Assembly: GCF_030409415.1 (NCBI RefSeq)
Contig: NZ_JAUFPW010000035.1
Coordinates: 186,001-250,000 of the forward strand
Origin: Pedobacter aquatilis
GTDB taxonomy: Bacteria; Bacteroidota; Bacteroidia; Sphingobacteriales; Sphingobacteriaceae
Length of the DNA: 64,000 nucleotides
Reading direction: 5' to 3'
Below the pieces are notes generated by a model, which saw nothing but the letters and a program-made list of their open reading frames with translations, did not search any database and had not been told where the DNA came from. This document shows, piece after piece, positions 8,280-16,933 of this stretch; positions within the stretch are counted from its first letter, which is position 1; the number at the start of each line of letters is the position of its first letter. Made by a program: the position numbers and the translations under genes.

Positions 8280-9377
8280 TTATTGAGCTTTAAGTGTTTC
8301 GAATAGAAATACTTGTTTTGAAGCAATGATACGTTCTCCGGCATTTAAACCTTTGCTTACGTAAATCTTATCAGCCGTTTTACGTCCAATTTCAATCTCC
8401 TTAATAACTACTTTTTTATTTTTATCTAATACCAAAACATAGTTCTTATTATCGTCAAAAATTACAGCTCTAGAATTGATTACAGGTAAATCTATTCCGG
8501 AACTTGCTGTTACGCTTACGGTTCCTAACATGCCTGGTTTTAATAAAAAATCGGGATTTGCGATTATAACTCTGGCGTTTAAAACTTTGCTTTCTTCGTT
8601 AACCAAGTTGTAAATTTTATCAATTTTGCCATTAAATGTTTTTTCAGGATATGAGAGTGTAGATAGCTTTACCTCATCTCCAGATTTAAGTCTAGATATA
8701 TCAGATTCATAAACATTAATCATTGCCCAAACATTTGATAAATCGGCAACTGTAAAAAGGCTTTTATCGTTATCAGCCCTCAATTGCATATTATTTGTAA
8801 CCTGTTTCTCTATAACAAAACCACTAATTGGCGATTTGATTGAATAAAGGCCGGCGCTATTGCCGCCATTTAACTTAAGCACAGCACCTGCTCTTTTTAC
8901 TTCAGCTTTTTTAATTTGAAAATCGTTTTTAGCTTCTTCTAATTCTTTTGCAGATGATAATCCACTTTGAAAAAGTGATTCTGCTTGTTGTAAAGAACGT
9001 TCGGCGTTTTTTAATTCGGCATTAGCCGATATGTATTCTTTATCAAAGCCTGCCATTTCTGCACTCTTAACCGTAGCCAAAGTTTGCCCACTTTTTACTT
9101 GGTCGCCTAAACGTATGTTTACCTGGTTAACCGTACCGCTTACCATTGGAAAAAGTTCTGATTTGCGCTCTTCGTTTGCCGTAATTTTAGCAGAGAACAT
9201 AATATTGGTTTTGCTGTTTGCTTGTTGAACGGTATCGATTAACAAACGGTTTAGCAAAGAATCGGTAATTGTAAATTTTTCTTTAACAGGTTCAGTCTTG
9301 TTTTCGTTGCAAGAAAAACTCAGGCCAATTGCCGAAATTAAACTGCAGTAAAAAATGGATTTATTAATGATTTGCAT
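8280..9377 (-). CDS. RND efflux periplasmic adaptor (membrane-fusion) lipoprotein
   Basis: This 365-residue adaptor links the RND pump to the outer-membrane channel. The N-terminus is a lipoprotein signal ending in LSFSC (C23). It is followed by a barrel-sandwich half (VNQVNIRLGDQVKSGQTLATV), a helical hairpin (about 115-165), the returning lipoyl half (YSIKSPISGFVIEKQV), and beta-barrel and membrane-proximal domains, in the HlyD/CusB order. No His/Met-rich metal-binding extension is obvious. It lies 5 bp after the TolC-like gene and 27 bp before the pump gene, so the three are one transcription unit. Confidence 0.93.
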   Translation of the reverse strand: MQIINKSIFYCSLISAIGLSFSCNENKTEPVKEKFTITDSLLNRLLIDTVQQANSKTNIMFSAKITANEERKSELFPMVSGTVNQVNIRLGDQVKSGQTLATVKSAEMAGFDKEYISANAELKNAERSLQQAESLFQSGLSSAKELEEAKNDFQIKKAEVKRAGAVLKLNGGNSAGLYSIKSPISGFVIEKQVTNNMQLRADNDKSLFTVADLSNVWAMINVYESDISRLKSGDEVKLSTLSYPEKTFNGKIDKIYNLVNEESKVLNARVIIANPDFLLKPGMLGTVSVTASSGIDLPVINSRAVIFDDNKNYVLVLDKNKKVVIKEIEIGRKTADKIYVSKGLNAGERIIASKQVFLFETLKAQ

Positions 9378-9382
9378 GATTT

Positions 9383-10654
9383 TTATTTAAAAATACTTGA
9401 ACCTGTTATGTAATTTATTTCAGCTCTCGAACTCATTTGCTCGAACATCAGTTTATTTAATTGTAAGCTGTTTTGTTTGTAAGAATCATACAAATCAAGA
9501 AACTCTATTAAACTGATGTTTCGCTCCTTAAAATTCTTTATCAGCGCCGTTATCAGTTTATTAAAATTAGTACTGAAATCAATATCTATTTCATTAACCA
9601 ACTTTTCATTTCTAAGCGCAGTTCTGTAACTGTTTAAAACTTCGTTTTCGAGTAAAATTTGTTGTCGGCTAATTTTTAGATTCGATTCATCAATAGCCAA
9701 TTTTGCTTTTTTTATTTCACCTTGATTTCTGTTGAAAAGTGGAATTGGGATTTTCAACCCAATCCCAGTGTATTTTTCAGGGTAATTTCCTTTATAATCG
9801 TAGCTTAAAGAAAGCTCTACATCTGGAATTGCCATTGCTTTTTGCAAGCTTAAATTGGCTTCGCTAAGTTGTAAATCAGTTTTCGCTAATTTTAAATCCG
9901 GTCGGTTGTTTCTTGCAGAATCGAGCAATTCTGAAATTGAAATTTTCTCAACTTTTGATAATTGAGTTTTATTTTCATCAACAATTGGCATAATTGGCGT
10001 AGCTGCACGAATACCACAAATTAATTTTAAATCGCGGTAATTATCTTCTAGTTCATTTAAAGCATCAACACGTTCTGCTTTTAAACCAATTAATAAAGAT
10101 TTGATTCTGATTAATTCTTTTTGAGCAACATTTCCAGATTTATACTGTATTTCGTAAGCTTTTAACAATTGTGCAGTTGATGTGATTTGTTCATCAAACA
10201 GCTTAATTGTTTGGTTAGTATAATAGGCCTTGTAGAAATTATTTGTTAACTCGAATTTTAGGGTTCGCAAAAGCTCAAAATATTCCGTCTCGGCTAATTT
10301 TACACCAAATTGAGCAACCTTTATATTTTTGTTTCGCTTTCCAGCCAATTTAAATAACTGCGAAATTGAACCCGCAAACTGACCAAATTCGGCAGAGGTT
10401 TGAAGAAATTTTTTAGTCTCATGATTGTAGAATAGGTTTTCATATTCTAACTCCGGATTATCGAATAATTTAGCAGTAATAATCTCTGCCTTCGCTTGCT
10501 CTATTTGATAATTTCTTACCAACAAATCGTAGTTGTTTTCTAAAAACAGCGATTGCGCTTTCGAAAAGTCTAATTTTAAAGTATCGATTTGGCTTTTAGC
10601 ATTTAAGCAACAAAACCCTAAAAATACAATGAGTAATGCCGAGGTTTTTCTCAT
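9383..10654 (-). CDS. TolC/CusC-type outer-membrane efflux channel
   Basis: The 423-residue protein has a Sec signal peptide (MRKTSALLIVFLGFCCLNAKSQ) and two long alpha-helical repeats rich in A, E, K, L and N, typical of the outer membrane efflux protein family. A segment near the middle (IPDVELSLSYDYKGNYPEKYTGIGLKIPIPLFNRN, described here by its SLSYDY and GLKIPIPLFNRN parts) is the usual beta-barrel strand signature. The start ATG lies 4 bp after a TAGTTTTG promoter box with a four-copy 11-bp operator array upstream. It is therefore probably the first gene of a separately regulated tolC-adaptor-pump transcript. Its product completes the tripartite metal exporter. Confidence 0.92.
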   Translation of the reverse strand: MRKTSALLIVFLGFCCLNAKSQIDTLKLDFSKAQSLFLENNYDLLVRNYQIEQAKAEIITAKLFDNPELEYENLFYNHETKKFLQTSAEFGQFAGSISQLFKLAGKRNKNIKVAQFGVKLAETEYFELLRTLKFELTNNFYKAYYTNQTIKLFDEQITSTAQLLKAYEIQYKSGNVAQKELIRIKSLLIGLKAERVDALNELEDNYRDLKLICGIRAATPIMPIVDENKTQLSKVEKISISELLDSARNNRPDLKLAKTDLQLSEANLSLQKAMAIPDVELSLSYDYKGNYPEKYTGIGLKIPIPLFNRNQGEIKKAKLAIDESNLKISRQQILLENEVLNSYRTALRNEKLVNEIDIDFSTNFNKLITALIKNFKERNISLIEFLDLYDSYKQNSLQLNKLMFEQMSSRAEINYITGSSIFK

Positions 10655-10658
10655 GCGG

Positions 10659-10715
10659 CAAAACTATTATTGCGAAATTAAACGCGAATTAAATCGAAAT
10701 TAAAAGCGGATTAAA
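10659..10715 (-). promoter_or_regulatory. Operator array and -7 box for the efflux structural genes
   Basis: Reading the minus strand, four tandem 11-mers (TTTAATCCGCT, TTTAATTTCGA, TTTAATTCGCG, TTTAATTTCGC; 10672-10715) are followed by 5 bp, the box TAGTTTTG (10659-10666), 4 bp and the ATG of the TolC-like gene. Direct repeats at helical-turn spacing are typical OmpR-family regulator sites. The same layout precedes the local regulator gene. There is no TTG at -33, as expected for an activator-dependent promoter. The array overlaps the 3' end of the kinase gene. Confidence 0.72.
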
Positions 10716-12060
10716 GTGTAGGTAGTTTAATTGTAAAAACAGCTCCATTAGGTTTTGCAGCAGATAATTCAATTGTTCCTTTAAAAATCTCTATTATTTT
10801 TTTGGCGATATAAAGCCCCATGCCTTCTCCTTGTAAGCCGAGGTTTTTTGCGTTGCTGTAAAATGGCTTAAAAATTTCATTAGTTTTTTTTGCTGATATT
10901 CCTGGGCCAATATCTTCAATCCGAATGGCTATTTCCTGATTTTTATATTCTACAGCTAAAGTAACTTGCTCGTTATTAGAAAACTTAAATGCGTTTGAAA
11001 TTATGTTATCAAGCGCAATTCTAATTAGTGTTTCATTTGCAAAAATGGATAATTCTTTAGCATCTTCGTTTAGAGAAACGGATAAGTTTAAACCTCTTTG
11101 GAGCTTCCAATCTACTTTAATAGCATTAACCAAATCAACCACAAAAATCTCAGAACGTTGAGCGTGAATCAGTTCCATATCCATTTTCGCCAATGCTAAT
11201 AAACCTGTAATAATGTGTTCCATTTTTTCAGATTCTTCTAAAATAGATTGAATAGAATTTTTGTATTCATTTAAGTTTCTATCTTTAGAAAGCACAAGTT
11301 CGGCGCTCATAATTACACTTGTAAGAGGCGTTCTTAATTCATGCGAAGCATTAGCAACAAAAGTTTTTTGTAAGATAAAAGCCTGCTCAAGTTCTTCCAT
11401 AAGCTGATTGAAGGTTTTGGCAATCTGATTTATTTCATCATTGTTTGCTTTTTCCTCAACCCTAAATTCCATGTTTTTTGCATCAATTTTTTCAACATCT
11501 GCAAGGAATTTATTTAATGGCTTTAGCATTTTTTCTGCAATCCATCTGCTCAGCAATAAAACAAAACCCGATATCAGGATGAAAACAAAAATCATGATTT
11601 TCCAGAGTTTTGCTAGCCTGTTATGAGAACCTTGGTCTTCGGCGGAAGCCAGAATAACAAAATCGCCCTGATTATCTTTGTAGTAAATGCCAACAACTTG
11701 CCTTTCACCATCAGTATATTTTAAATGCTTGCGTTGGCGAACAAGTTCTATAGTAGATTTTGTCCAATATTGTGCAGAATCGCCAATAAAAGTAGCCCTG
11801 TTTTTGCTATCGTAAATTCTGGTAACCTCACCGTTCAATTTCTGCAAGTACTTATGTCGAACAGTATTTAGCGCATCGCGACTAATTTCATCAGCTTCGA
11901 GGTAAAGTTTAGCTGTAACCATTGTCCGGTCTGTAAGTCTTTCAAAAAAATCGGCTTGCAGAAATTTCATGAAGGTAAAATAAACCGTAAGCAATACTGC
12001 CAAAAGAATGGTGGTACAAATTAGTGTAAAATATAAGGCTATACGGTCTTTAATTTTCAT
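10711..12060 (-). CDS. Membrane sensor histidine kinase of the metal-efflux locus
   Basis: This 449-residue kinase has the CusS-like layout: TM1 (about 8-30), a periplasmic sensor region (about 31-150), TM2 (about 152-171), HAMP (about 172-225), HisKA with phosphoacceptor H240 in NASHELRTPL, and HATPase_c with NIISNAFKFS (N box), DIGPGIS (G1) and GEGMGLYIAKKI (G2). All catalytic boxes are present. The ATG shares one base with the stop of the OmpR-family regulator gene (TAATG), so the pair is translationally coupled. It probably senses periplasmic metal and controls the pump genes downstream. Confidence 0.93.
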   Translation of the reverse strand: MKIKDRIALYFTLICTTILLAVLLTVYFTFMKFLQADFFERLTDRTMVTAKLYLEADEISRDALNTVRHKYLQKLNGEVTRIYDSKNRATFIGDSAQYWTKSTIELVRQRKHLKYTDGERQVVGIYYKDNQGDFVILASAEDQGSHNRLAKLWKIMIFVFILISGFVLLLSRWIAEKMLKPLNKFLADVEKIDAKNMEFRVEEKANNDEINQIAKTFNQLMEELEQAFILQKTFVANASHELRTPLTSVIMSAELVLSKDRNLNEYKNSIQSILEESEKMEHIITGLLALAKMDMELIHAQRSEIFVVDLVNAIKVDWKLQRGLNLSVSLNEDAKELSIFANETLIRIALDNIISNAFKFSNNEQVTLAVEYKNQEIAIRIEDIGPGISAKKTNEIFKPFYSNAKNLGLQGEGMGLYIAKKIIEIFKGTIELSAAKPNGAVFTIKLPTL

Positions 12061-12737
12061 TATTTCAAAATATAGCCCATGTTTATTTTGGTATGAATAA
12101 GCTTTCTATCAAATCCTTTCTCAATTTTTTTTCTTAGAAAGTTGATGTAAACATCGATAACATTGGTTCCCGTTTCGAAGTTAATATCCCATGCTTGTTC
12201 TGCAATATATTGTCTCGATAGCAAACGGTTTGGGTTTCGTAAGAAAAGCTCAAGTAGAATGAACTCCTTGGCGCTAAGGTCAATATTTTTTCCAGCTCTG
12301 GTTACTTCCTTACTTGCAGTATCCAAGCATAAATCATCAAAACAGAGAAGATGCTCATTGTGGGTTTCGATAACATTCGACCGTCTTAAAAGTGCAGCAA
12401 TTCTAGCCAAGAGTTCTTTTAAATGAAACGGTTTTACCAAATAATCATCCGCTCCTGATTCTAATCCTATTACTTTATCATCAACCGTTCCGAGGGCTGT
12501 AAGTAAAAGGATAGGCGTTTTTACGCCATGATCTCGAATCAATTTGCAAACTTGCAAACCGTTTATTCCAGGCATCATTACATCAATAATCAACAAATCG
12601 AATTTTTCCTCAATAAAAAGAGAAAGTGCATCGCTTCCATTAAAAACACAACGGGTAGAATAGCCATTTTCTTCGATGGCCGATCTTAGCAAATCCGAAA
12701 TTTTAACATCATCTTCTGCTATTCCAATTTTGGGCAT
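12060..12737 (-). CDS. OmpR-family response regulator of the metal-efflux locus
   Basis: The 225-residue protein has an N-terminal receiver (acidic pocket E8-D10, phosphoacceptor D52 in LLIIDVMMPG, K in DYLVKPF) and a C-terminal winged-helix DNA-binding domain (about 125-225, with LSAKEFILLELFLRNPNRLLSR and the end GYILK). It is first in the minus-strand cluster and overlaps the kinase gene by one base. Its start codon is 4 bp after a TATTTTTG box preceded by three 11-bp direct repeats, matching the array at the TolC-like gene. Autoregulation plus activation of the efflux genes is inferred. Confidence 0.93.
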   Translation of the reverse strand: MPKIGIAEDDVKISDLLRSAIEENGYSTRCVFNGSDALSLFIEEKFDLLIIDVMMPGINGLQVCKLIRDHGVKTPILLLTALGTVDDKVIGLESGADDYLVKPFHLKELLARIAALLRRSNVIETHNEHLLCFDDLCLDTASKEVTRAGKNIDLSAKEFILLELFLRNPNRLLSRQYIAEQAWDINFETGTNVIDVYINFLRKKIEKGFDRKLIHTKINMGYILK

Positions 12738-12741
12738 ACTA

Positions 12742-12787
12742 CAAAAATAACCATATCATCTTAAATTGAGATTAAAATTGATGTAAA
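12742..12787 (-). promoter_or_regulatory. Operator array and -7 box for the efflux regulator gene
   Basis: On the minus strand, three tandem 11-mers (TTTACATCAAT, TTTAATCTCAA, TTTAAGATGAT; 12755-12787) are followed by 5 bp, TATTTTTG (12742-12749), 4 bp and the ATG of the regulator gene. The repeat period, the 5-bp gap and the 4-bp gap are identical to those of the site at 10659-10715. Another copy of the first 11-mer lies at 12802-12812, out of register. Confidence 0.65.
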
Positions 12788-12895
12788 GTTCTCGTTCAAA
12801 TATTGATGTAAAGAAATAAAAATTGCATATTACATCATATTAGTAAAACGTTTTATAATCTGTACTAACCACATATTCATTCTTAAAGTAATAAA

Positions 12896-15562
12896 ATGAG
12901 TTCACTCCTAAATAAGATAATATTTTTATACCTACTTATATTCATAGTCAATCAATCATGTGTTAGTGCAGCCGAAATTTTAAAGCTTAAGTGCGAACAT
13001 TTAGAAAATCCCATTGGGGTGGATAATCCAAACCCACGTTTATCATGGATGATGGAAGACAACAGAAAAGGAGCTATTCAACTCGCTTACCGGGTTATTG
13101 TTGGTACAGATTCTTTACAACTCAAAAGTAAAATGAATGTTCAGTGGGATAGCGAAAAAGTAATTTCTGGAAATAGTTTGATTACTTACAAAGGCAGAGC
13201 TTTGGCGCCATTTACAAAATATTTCTGGAGGGTAGAAGTTTTAGATAAAGACAATAAGTTGGTGTCTTCAAAAATTTCAAGTTTTGAAACCGGAATGATG
13301 GGTGTAGAAAATTGGAAAGGAACCTGGATTAGTGATAGAAGTGATATAAACGCTCGTCAGGCGCCATATTTTAGGAAAGTTTTTGAACCGGTAAAACAGG
13401 TAAAATCTGCAAGGGCATATATTGTTGCTTCAGGCTTGTACGAACTTTATTTGAATGGAGAGAAGGTTGGTAACCATCGATTAGATCCAATGTATACCCG
13501 TTTCGACAGGAGGAATTTGTACGTTACTTACGATGTTACTAAAAATCTGCAGCAGGGAAAAAATGCGGTTGGCGTTATCTTGGGGAATGGATGGTATAAC
13601 CATCAGGCTATGGCGGTATGGAATTTTGATAAAGCGCCATGGAGGGCAAGACCAGCATTTTGTCTGGATTTAAGGATTACTTACACCGACGGTACAACAG
13701 AAACCATAACATCAGGCAGTGATTGGAAAACGAGTTTTGGGCCAATTATCTCTAATAATATTTATACGGCTGAACATTACGATGCAAGATTGGAACAAAT
13801 GGGATGGAATAAAGTTGATTTTGATGATTCAAAATGGCGGGGAATAAACCTCAGGGCAGCTCCTTCAAAAAACATCGTTTCTCAAACCATGCATCCAATT
13901 CGTAATGTCGAAGAAATTAAAGTTAAAAACATTCGCAAATTTAACGATACGACTTACTTATATGATTTGGGTAGAAATATTGCAGGTGTAAGTAAAATAA
14001 AGGTTTCCGGACCAAAAGGAACGGTGATAAAGCTAAAACACGCTGAACGTTTATTTGCAAATGGTCGTGCAGATTTATCTAATATCGATGTTTACTATCG
14101 CCCTAAAGATAATACAGACCCTTTTCAAACCGATATTTTTATTTTAAATGGAGATGGGGAAGAGGAGTTTATGCCCTTGTTCAACTACAAAGGTTTTCAA
14201 TATGTAGAAATTACATCAAGCAATCCAATAAAGTTAGATGAAAAAAATCTTGTTGCTTATTTTATGCACAGCGATGTACCTGCAACTGGTAAAATATCAT
14301 CATCAAATCCCTTAATTGATAAAATTTGGTGGGCAACCAATAACTCTTATTTATCTAATTTATTTGGTTTTCCAACCGATTGTCCGCAAAGGGAAAAAAA
14401 TGGCTGGACGGGTGACGGACATTTTGCTATAGAAACCGGATTGTACAATTTTGATGCGGTAACGGTTTACGAAAAGTGGTTGGGCGACCATCGCGATGAG
14501 CAACAACCTAATGGTGTTTTACCAGATATTATACCAACCGGAGGCTGGGGTTATGGTACCGCAAATGGCACCGACTGGACGAGTACCATTGCAATAATTC
14601 CATGGAATATTTATATGTTTTATGGGGATACCAAAGCACTTGCCGATAATTATAAAAACATTAAACAGTATGTTGATTATGTAAACAACATCAGCAAAGA
14701 TGGCTTAACCACCTTCGGACGGGGCGACTGGGTTCCGGTAAAATCTACTTCAAATCTGGAATATACTTCATCAATTTATTTTTATGTTGATGCTGATATT
14801 TTAGCCAAAACAGCTAAATTATTTAATAAACAAAACGATTACCTGATTTATAGTGCATTGGCAAAAAAAATTAAACAAGCCATAAACACCAAGTATTTTA
14901 ATGCCGAAACGGTTAGCTATGGTTCTGGTGTTCAAACTGAATTAAGTATGGCATTGCAATGGAATATTGTTGAAGATAGGTATCGCCAAAAATTAGCCGA
15001 AAACCTTGCAAAAAGAGTTGCCGAAGATGGTATGCATATCGACGTTGGCGTTTTAGGTGCTAAGGCAGTTTTAAACGCTTTGAGTGATAACGGGCAAGCA
15101 GAAACCGCATACAAGCTCGCTGCACAAGATACTTATCCGGGTTGGGGTTGGTGGATAGCAAACGGCGCCACTACACTACATGAGAATTGGGATATGAAGG
15201 CAACAAGAGATATTTCTGATAACCATATGATGTTTGGTGAAATTGGTGGCTGGTTGTTTAAAGGCATCGGCGGAATTAAGATAGACGAAAAGCAACCAGG
15301 TTTCAAAAACATTTTGCTTCAGCCGAATTTTGTAGAAGGTTTGGAACATTTTACGGCAAGCCATGAAAGCCCGTTTGGTACAATTTTATCTTCATGGAAG
15401 AAAAATAAAAATGGCGTAAAGTATGATGTTAAAATCCCTGCAAATTCAACTGCGAGTATTACTATCCCTCAAGTTGCTGGCAAACAGGTGTATTTAAATG
15501 GAAAAATTGTGGGTTCAAAGTTGGAATTAGGCGCCGGAACCTACTCATTTGATGTTAAATAG
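12896..15562 (+). CDS. GH78 alpha-L-rhamnosidase (secreted)
   Basis: The protein has 888 residues and releases alpha-L-rhamnose from polysaccharides or glycosides. It starts with a hydrophobic signal segment (about 5-25). It then shows the GH78 N-terminal beta-sandwich (LENPIGVDNPNPRLSW), the next sandwich domains (ASGLYELYLNGEKVG and WYNHQAMAVW), the (alpha/alpha)6 catalytic domain with FPTDCPQREKNGWTGDGH carrying the acidic catalytic cluster, and a C-terminal beta domain. The length is typical. It is transcribed away from the metal-efflux regulator, and no SusC/SusD pair or other glycosidase is adjacent, so it is not in an obvious utilisation locus. Export to the periplasm is inferred. Confidence 0.95.
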   Translation: MSSLLNKIIFLYLLIFIVNQSCVSAAEILKLKCEHLENPIGVDNPNPRLSWMMEDNRKGAIQLAYRVIVGTDSLQLKSKMNVQWDSEKVISGNSLITYKGRALAPFTKYFWRVEVLDKDNKLVSSKISSFETGMMGVENWKGTWISDRSDINARQAPYFRKVFEPVKQVKSARAYIVASGLYELYLNGEKVGNHRLDPMYTRFDRRNLYVTYDVTKNLQQGKNAVGVILGNGWYNHQAMAVWNFDKAPWRARPAFCLDLRITYTDGTTETITSGSDWKTSFGPIISNNIYTAEHYDARLEQMGWNKVDFDDSKWRGINLRAAPSKNIVSQTMHPIRNVEEIKVKNIRKFNDTTYLYDLGRNIAGVSKIKVSGPKGTVIKLKHAERLFANGRADLSNIDVYYRPKDNTDPFQTDIFILNGDGEEEFMPLFNYKGFQYVEITSSNPIKLDEKNLVAYFMHSDVPATGKISSSNPLIDKIWWATNNSYLSNLFGFPTDCPQREKNGWTGDGHFAIETGLYNFDAVTVYEKWLGDHRDEQQPNGVLPDIIPTGGWGYGTANGTDWTSTIAIIPWNIYMFYGDTKALADNYKNIKQYVDYVNNISKDGLTTFGRGDWVPVKSTSNLEYTSSIYFYVDADILAKTAKLFNKQNDYLIYSALAKKIKQAINTKYFNAETVSYGSGVQTELSMALQWNIVEDRYRQKLAENLAKRVAEDGMHIDVGVLGAKAVLNALSDNGQAETAYKLAAQDTYPGWGWWIANGATTLHENWDMKATRDISDNHMMFGEIGGWLFKGIGGIKIDEKQPGFKNILLQPNFVEGLEHFTASHESPFGTILSSWKKNKNGVKYDVKIPANSTASITIPQVAGKQVYLNGKIVGSKLELGAGTYSFDVK

Positions 15563-15595
15563 ATATAATTTTAGCTGATAAAAAAGAGAATGTAT

Positions 15596-15613
15596 AAGAG
15601 GGTTTGCCTTCTT
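15596..15613 (+). terminator. Weak terminator-like hairpin after the rhamnosidase gene
   Basis: A 7-bp stem with one G-T wobble (AAGAGGG / CCTTCTT) and loop TTTG lies 34 bp after the stop. Only an interrupted T-rich stretch follows, so its activity is uncertain. Confidence 0.3.
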
Positions 15614-15722
15614 TAAATTATATTTTGAACAGTCATCAATCCCAATTTACTAGGAATACCAAAGCGATTTACACGAAGCTTTAGGATTTCGACTTTTGCG
15701 AGAATGATGAGAATAAAACAAT

Positions 15723-15953
15723 TTATTTGCTGTCTTCGTTTTTAATTCCTTTGAGTAAAGCGTAAACAGCCATCGAATGACCATGGCCTAAATCATAATC
15801 TTCCTTTAACCAGCTAACAATTTCACCTGCTTTAACTGTGGACTTTAATGATCCGTTTATAGTAAAGCCTTTTTCATCTGCTTTAGTTCTCAGCTCTGCT
15901 GGTGTTAATCCGGTTTTTTCTTTTATTGTTTTAAGATATCCTTGGAATGACAT
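15723..15953 (-). CDS. DUF4287 domain protein
   Basis: This 76-residue protein matches the DUF4287 pattern from beginning to end: MSFQGYLKTIKEKTGLTPAEL, then VKAGEIVSWLKEDYDLGHGHSMAVYALLKG. The GEIV-WL-DYxLGHGHxMA motif is diagnostic. The family is small, cytosolic and uncharacterised; it is sometimes a standalone protein and sometimes fused to other small domains. It is a lone gene between the rhamnosidase and DUF1080 genes. No function can be given. Confidence 0.88.
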   Translation of the reverse strand: MSFQGYLKTIKEKTGLTPAELRTKADEKGFTINGSLKSTVKAGEIVSWLKEDYDLGHGHSMAVYALLKGIKNEDSK

Positions 15954-16050
15954 AATTGATGGTTTTATTTAACTCTAAATTAAACTATCAAAAGCGAAAT
16001 GTGTTATTTGTTTGCGACAAATTAAAAGTCAAATACGACAATTACCGCAT

Positions 16051-16082
16051 AAAAAAAGGATTGGTTGTATACCAATCCTTTT
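16051..16082 (-). terminator. Terminator of the DUF1080 gene
   Basis: A perfect 12-bp stem (AAAAGGATTGGT / ACCAATCCTTTT) with a 5-base loop is followed, on the minus strand, by a run of seven T. It lies 18 bp past the stop of the gene at 16100. Confidence 0.88.
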
Positions 16083-16099
16083 AATGTTTTATATAAAAA

Positions 16100-16819
16100 C
16101 TAAAGTTGTTTAATCTTAATATTTCTCCATTGGCTCGAACCTGGATGCTCTTGTAGTGCAATTTTACCTTTTGCAACCTTCGCAAAATTTGCAAATGCTT
16201 TATCTTTAAATTTGCTGTTTTCTACTAATTTGTTCCACTCATCGCTTCCTATCTGGCCATCAAAAGTTTTTATTCCATTTAAATAAAAAGTCAAATGTCC
16301 TTTGTTTTGTATTAATCGAACTTTATTCCATTCGCCAACAGGTTTTGGTTTAGAAACTGATGCATCACCTGCCATATCGTATAAACATCCGGCTAGATGA
16401 TTTTCTTTTTTATTATCATCGGCATCAATATTATCTAAAACCTGCATTTCAGGTCCAGTTAAATATGTCGCTCTAAATTTTGGGCTTTCCTGTATATCGA
16501 AAATAATACCGCTATTACCACCTTTTGAAATCTTCCACTCAAGGTTTAATTCGTAGTTTTCATATTCTTCATTGGTTACAATATCACCGCCACCATTTCT
16601 TGGTTTTGATGGGTCGAATACAATTGCACCGTTTTGTACAGTCCATTTTGAACCTACTGTATCTCTTAAATAAGTGTGCCAACCATTTAACGATTTACCA
16701 TCAAATAGTAATTTCCAGCCTTTTTTTATTTCTTTTTTAGTTAGTGTGTTTGCCTCTTGTGCGAAAGCTGTTCCGCAAAAGATTGCGAATGCTGCAAGAA
16801 GAAATAGCGATTTTTTCAT
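16100..16819 (-). CDS. Secreted DUF1080 (3-keto-disaccharide hydrolase family) protein
   Basis: This 239-residue exported protein has a Sec signal peptide (MKKSLFLLAAFAIFCGTAFA) and one concanavalin-like DUF1080 domain. Family marks are GWKLLFDGKSLNGWHTY at the start, NYELNLEWKISKGGNSGI in the middle and LQEHPGSSQWRNIKIKQL at the end. Members are annotated as 3-keto-disaccharide hydrolases, and some Bacteroidota homologues act on 3-keto-glycosides; that activity is not proven here. It has its own terminator and is likely monocistronic. A sugar-degrading role would fit the neighbouring rhamnosidase, but the two are on opposite strands. Confidence 0.9.
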   Translation of the reverse strand: MKKSLFLLAAFAIFCGTAFAQEANTLTKKEIKKGWKLLFDGKSLNGWHTYLRDTVGSKWTVQNGAIVFDPSKPRNGGGDIVTNEEYENYELNLEWKISKGGNSGIIFDIQESPKFRATYLTGPEMQVLDNIDADDNKKENHLAGCLYDMAGDASVSKPKPVGEWNKVRLIQNKGHLTFYLNGIKTFDGQIGSDEWNKLVENSKFKDKAFANFAKVAKGKIALQEHPGSSQWRNIKIKQL

Positions 16820-16933
16820 TGGTTTTCTTTTTTTATTTCGAAAATAATAAATACTTCGCTAGTTTCTATTATTCGGAATAAGATGCGTTGAAACTGTTAC
16901 AAATCGATTTAGTAGAAATAAATCAATTGTATG

